Part shown: piece after piece, positions 6,879 through 7,681 of the stretch
Numbering within the stretch: position 1 is the stretch's first letter
Layout: the number at the start of each line of letters is the position of its first letter
From: an uncultured Lachnospiraceae bacterium
GTDB lineage: Bacteria > Bacillota > Clostridia > Lachnospirales > Lachnospiraceae
Assembly (NCBI GenBank): GCA_947177465.1
Contig: CAMWUP010000091.1
Span: 1-7,681, forward strand
Direction: 5' to 3'
Length of the DNA stretch: 7,681 bases
Made by a program: the position numbers and the translations under genes
Notes under the pieces: model-generated
The model's input: the letters and a program-made list of their open reading frames with translations, nothing else
The model's database searches: none
Told to the model about the DNA's origin: nothing

Positions 6879-6907
6879 GAACATATTATTGAAAACGAGG
6901 CTGTTAT

Positions 6908-7681
6908 ATGAAGATTGTATACGTTGCACCCATGTTCCACACAAATCAGGTTCCCATTGTAAAAGGCTGGCTGGAGCACGGGCATCAGGCTGTTTTTATC
7001 TGCCAATACAAAGGCAGGACAGAAAACCATCAATATTGTACCCCCTATGTGCTTGGCTATTCCGGTCTGTTCAGGCTCATTCTCTTTGTCCATTCTTTTT
7101 TTCACCAAAAAAGCAGGAAGAATCTGGCTTATCCGGAAGCTTTCAAGGATAAGTGCGGCTTTCCCCCCATGGGCAGATTATACAGATATTTAAAGAAGCA
7201 GAAACCTGACCTCGTTGTTCTCAGGGAACGCTCCATGTATTCCATATTTACTTACTTCATTTGCCGAATTCTGAAAATAAACTGTATTTTATATAACCAG
7301 ACGCCGCTCTGGGACAATGAACCGCCACGCAATGATTTTGCACACAGAGTTGTCAAAGCATTGACACCTTCCATCCGCATGACTCCGGTATTTGGCAATC
7401 CGGCAACAGGTTATCTGGATAAAAATGCAATGTATATTCCTTTTGTCATCACTCCCTCTCAGGCGCCTGAACATAAAAACTATTTTTTGAATGGACAAAT
7501 TCATCTATTGTGTGTCGGAAAATTTGAAGAACGCAAAAATCACTTAATGCTGCTGCAGATTTTAAATGAGCTTCTGCCTGCGTATCCGCTTCATCTGACT
7601 CTGGTAGGCGAGGTTTCCACTCCGTATCATGAAAATTATTTTAAAAAGCTTCAGACTTATATTTCTACACGGCTTTTAGAG
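6908..7681 (+). CDS. GT4-like glycosyltransferase, 3' end cut by window edge
   Basis: 258 codons are open from ATG 6908 to the right edge without a stop, so the C-terminal third is missing. The protein begins MKIVYVAPMFHTNQVPIVKG, a Rossmann strand with an acceptor-side loop, followed by GWLEHGHQAVFICQYKG (20-36). PDLVVLRERSMYS (100-112) and CILYNQTPLW (126-135) continue the first domain. The second domain opens with HLLCVGKFEERKNHLMLL (199-216), the GT4 hallmark strand-loop with a basic residue pair, and LHLTLVGE (228-235). The E-x7-E donor motif would lie beyond the edge. There is no signal peptide or membrane span. It is the only plus-strand gene seen, has its own strong promoter, and diverges from the operon, so it may begin a second transcript of the same surface-glycan locus. 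The family call is good despite truncation; the sugar is unknown. Confidence 0.87.
   Translation, partial: MKIVYVAPMFHTNQVPIVKGWLEHGHQAVFICQYKGRTENHQYCTPYVLGYSGLFRLILFVHSFFHQKSRKNLAYPEAFKDKCGFPPMGRLYRYLKKQKPDLVVLRERSMYSIFTYFICRILKINCILYNQTPLWDNEPPRNDFAHRVVKALTPSIRMTPVFGNPATGYLDKNAMYIPFVITPSQAPEHKNYFLNGQIHLLCVGKFEERKNHLMLLQILNELLPAYPLHLTLVGEVSTPYHENYFKKLQTYISTRLLE

Overview
This window looks like part of a cell-surface or exported glycan locus from a low-to-moderate-GC Firmicute. A gut clostridium such as a Lachnospiraceae member is my best guess. The guess rests on strong AGGAGG-type ribosome sites, near-consensus SigA-type promoters, the AT-leaning sequence and the style of the protein families. 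No marker gene fixes the taxon, and no gene identifies the polymer (capsule, exopolysaccharide, teichoic acid-like or other).

Layout: a minus-strand operon starts near 6764 and runs off the left edge. In transcription order it holds an MBOAT membrane O-acyltransferase (6730-5294), a decayed remnant that resembles the next gene (5285-5079), and an SGNH/GDSL-like membrane-anchored protein with a GTG start (5035-4067). These are followed by a GT4 glycosyltransferase (4063-2999), a GT2 glycosyltransferase (3006-1927), a GT-B glycosyltransferase (1880-891) and a partial glycosyltransferase-like protein (826 to the edge). Gaps are short: 3 bp, an 8-bp overlap, 46 bp and 64 bp. I see no terminator. 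On the plus strand a further GT4-type glycosyltransferase starts at 6908 and runs off the right edge. The 177-bp divergent spacer between 6730 and 6908 holds two back-to-back promoters, each with a TTGACT -35 box and a 17-bp spacer.

How the genes fit together (inference from families): the cytoplasmic glycosyltransferases assemble a repeat unit from activated sugars. The MBOAT protein passes an acyl group, often acetyl, across the membrane, and the SGNH partner places it on the glycan outside, as in AlgI/AlgJ/AlgX, PatA/PatB or DltB/DltD systems. No polymerase, flippase, priming transferase or sugar-nucleotide enzyme lies inside the window, so these must be elsewhere.

The most unusual thing is the 258-bp gap between the MBOAT and SGNH genes. 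It carries what looks like the colinear, frameshifted and internally deleted fossil of a second SGNH gene, including its ribosome site and first codons. Base composition also changes along the operon: about 50% GC in hand-counted lines of the GT4 gene against about 35% in the downstream GT-B gene, which suggests modules of different origin. I see no CRISPR, RNA gene, insertion sequence or evidence of a wholly new system.
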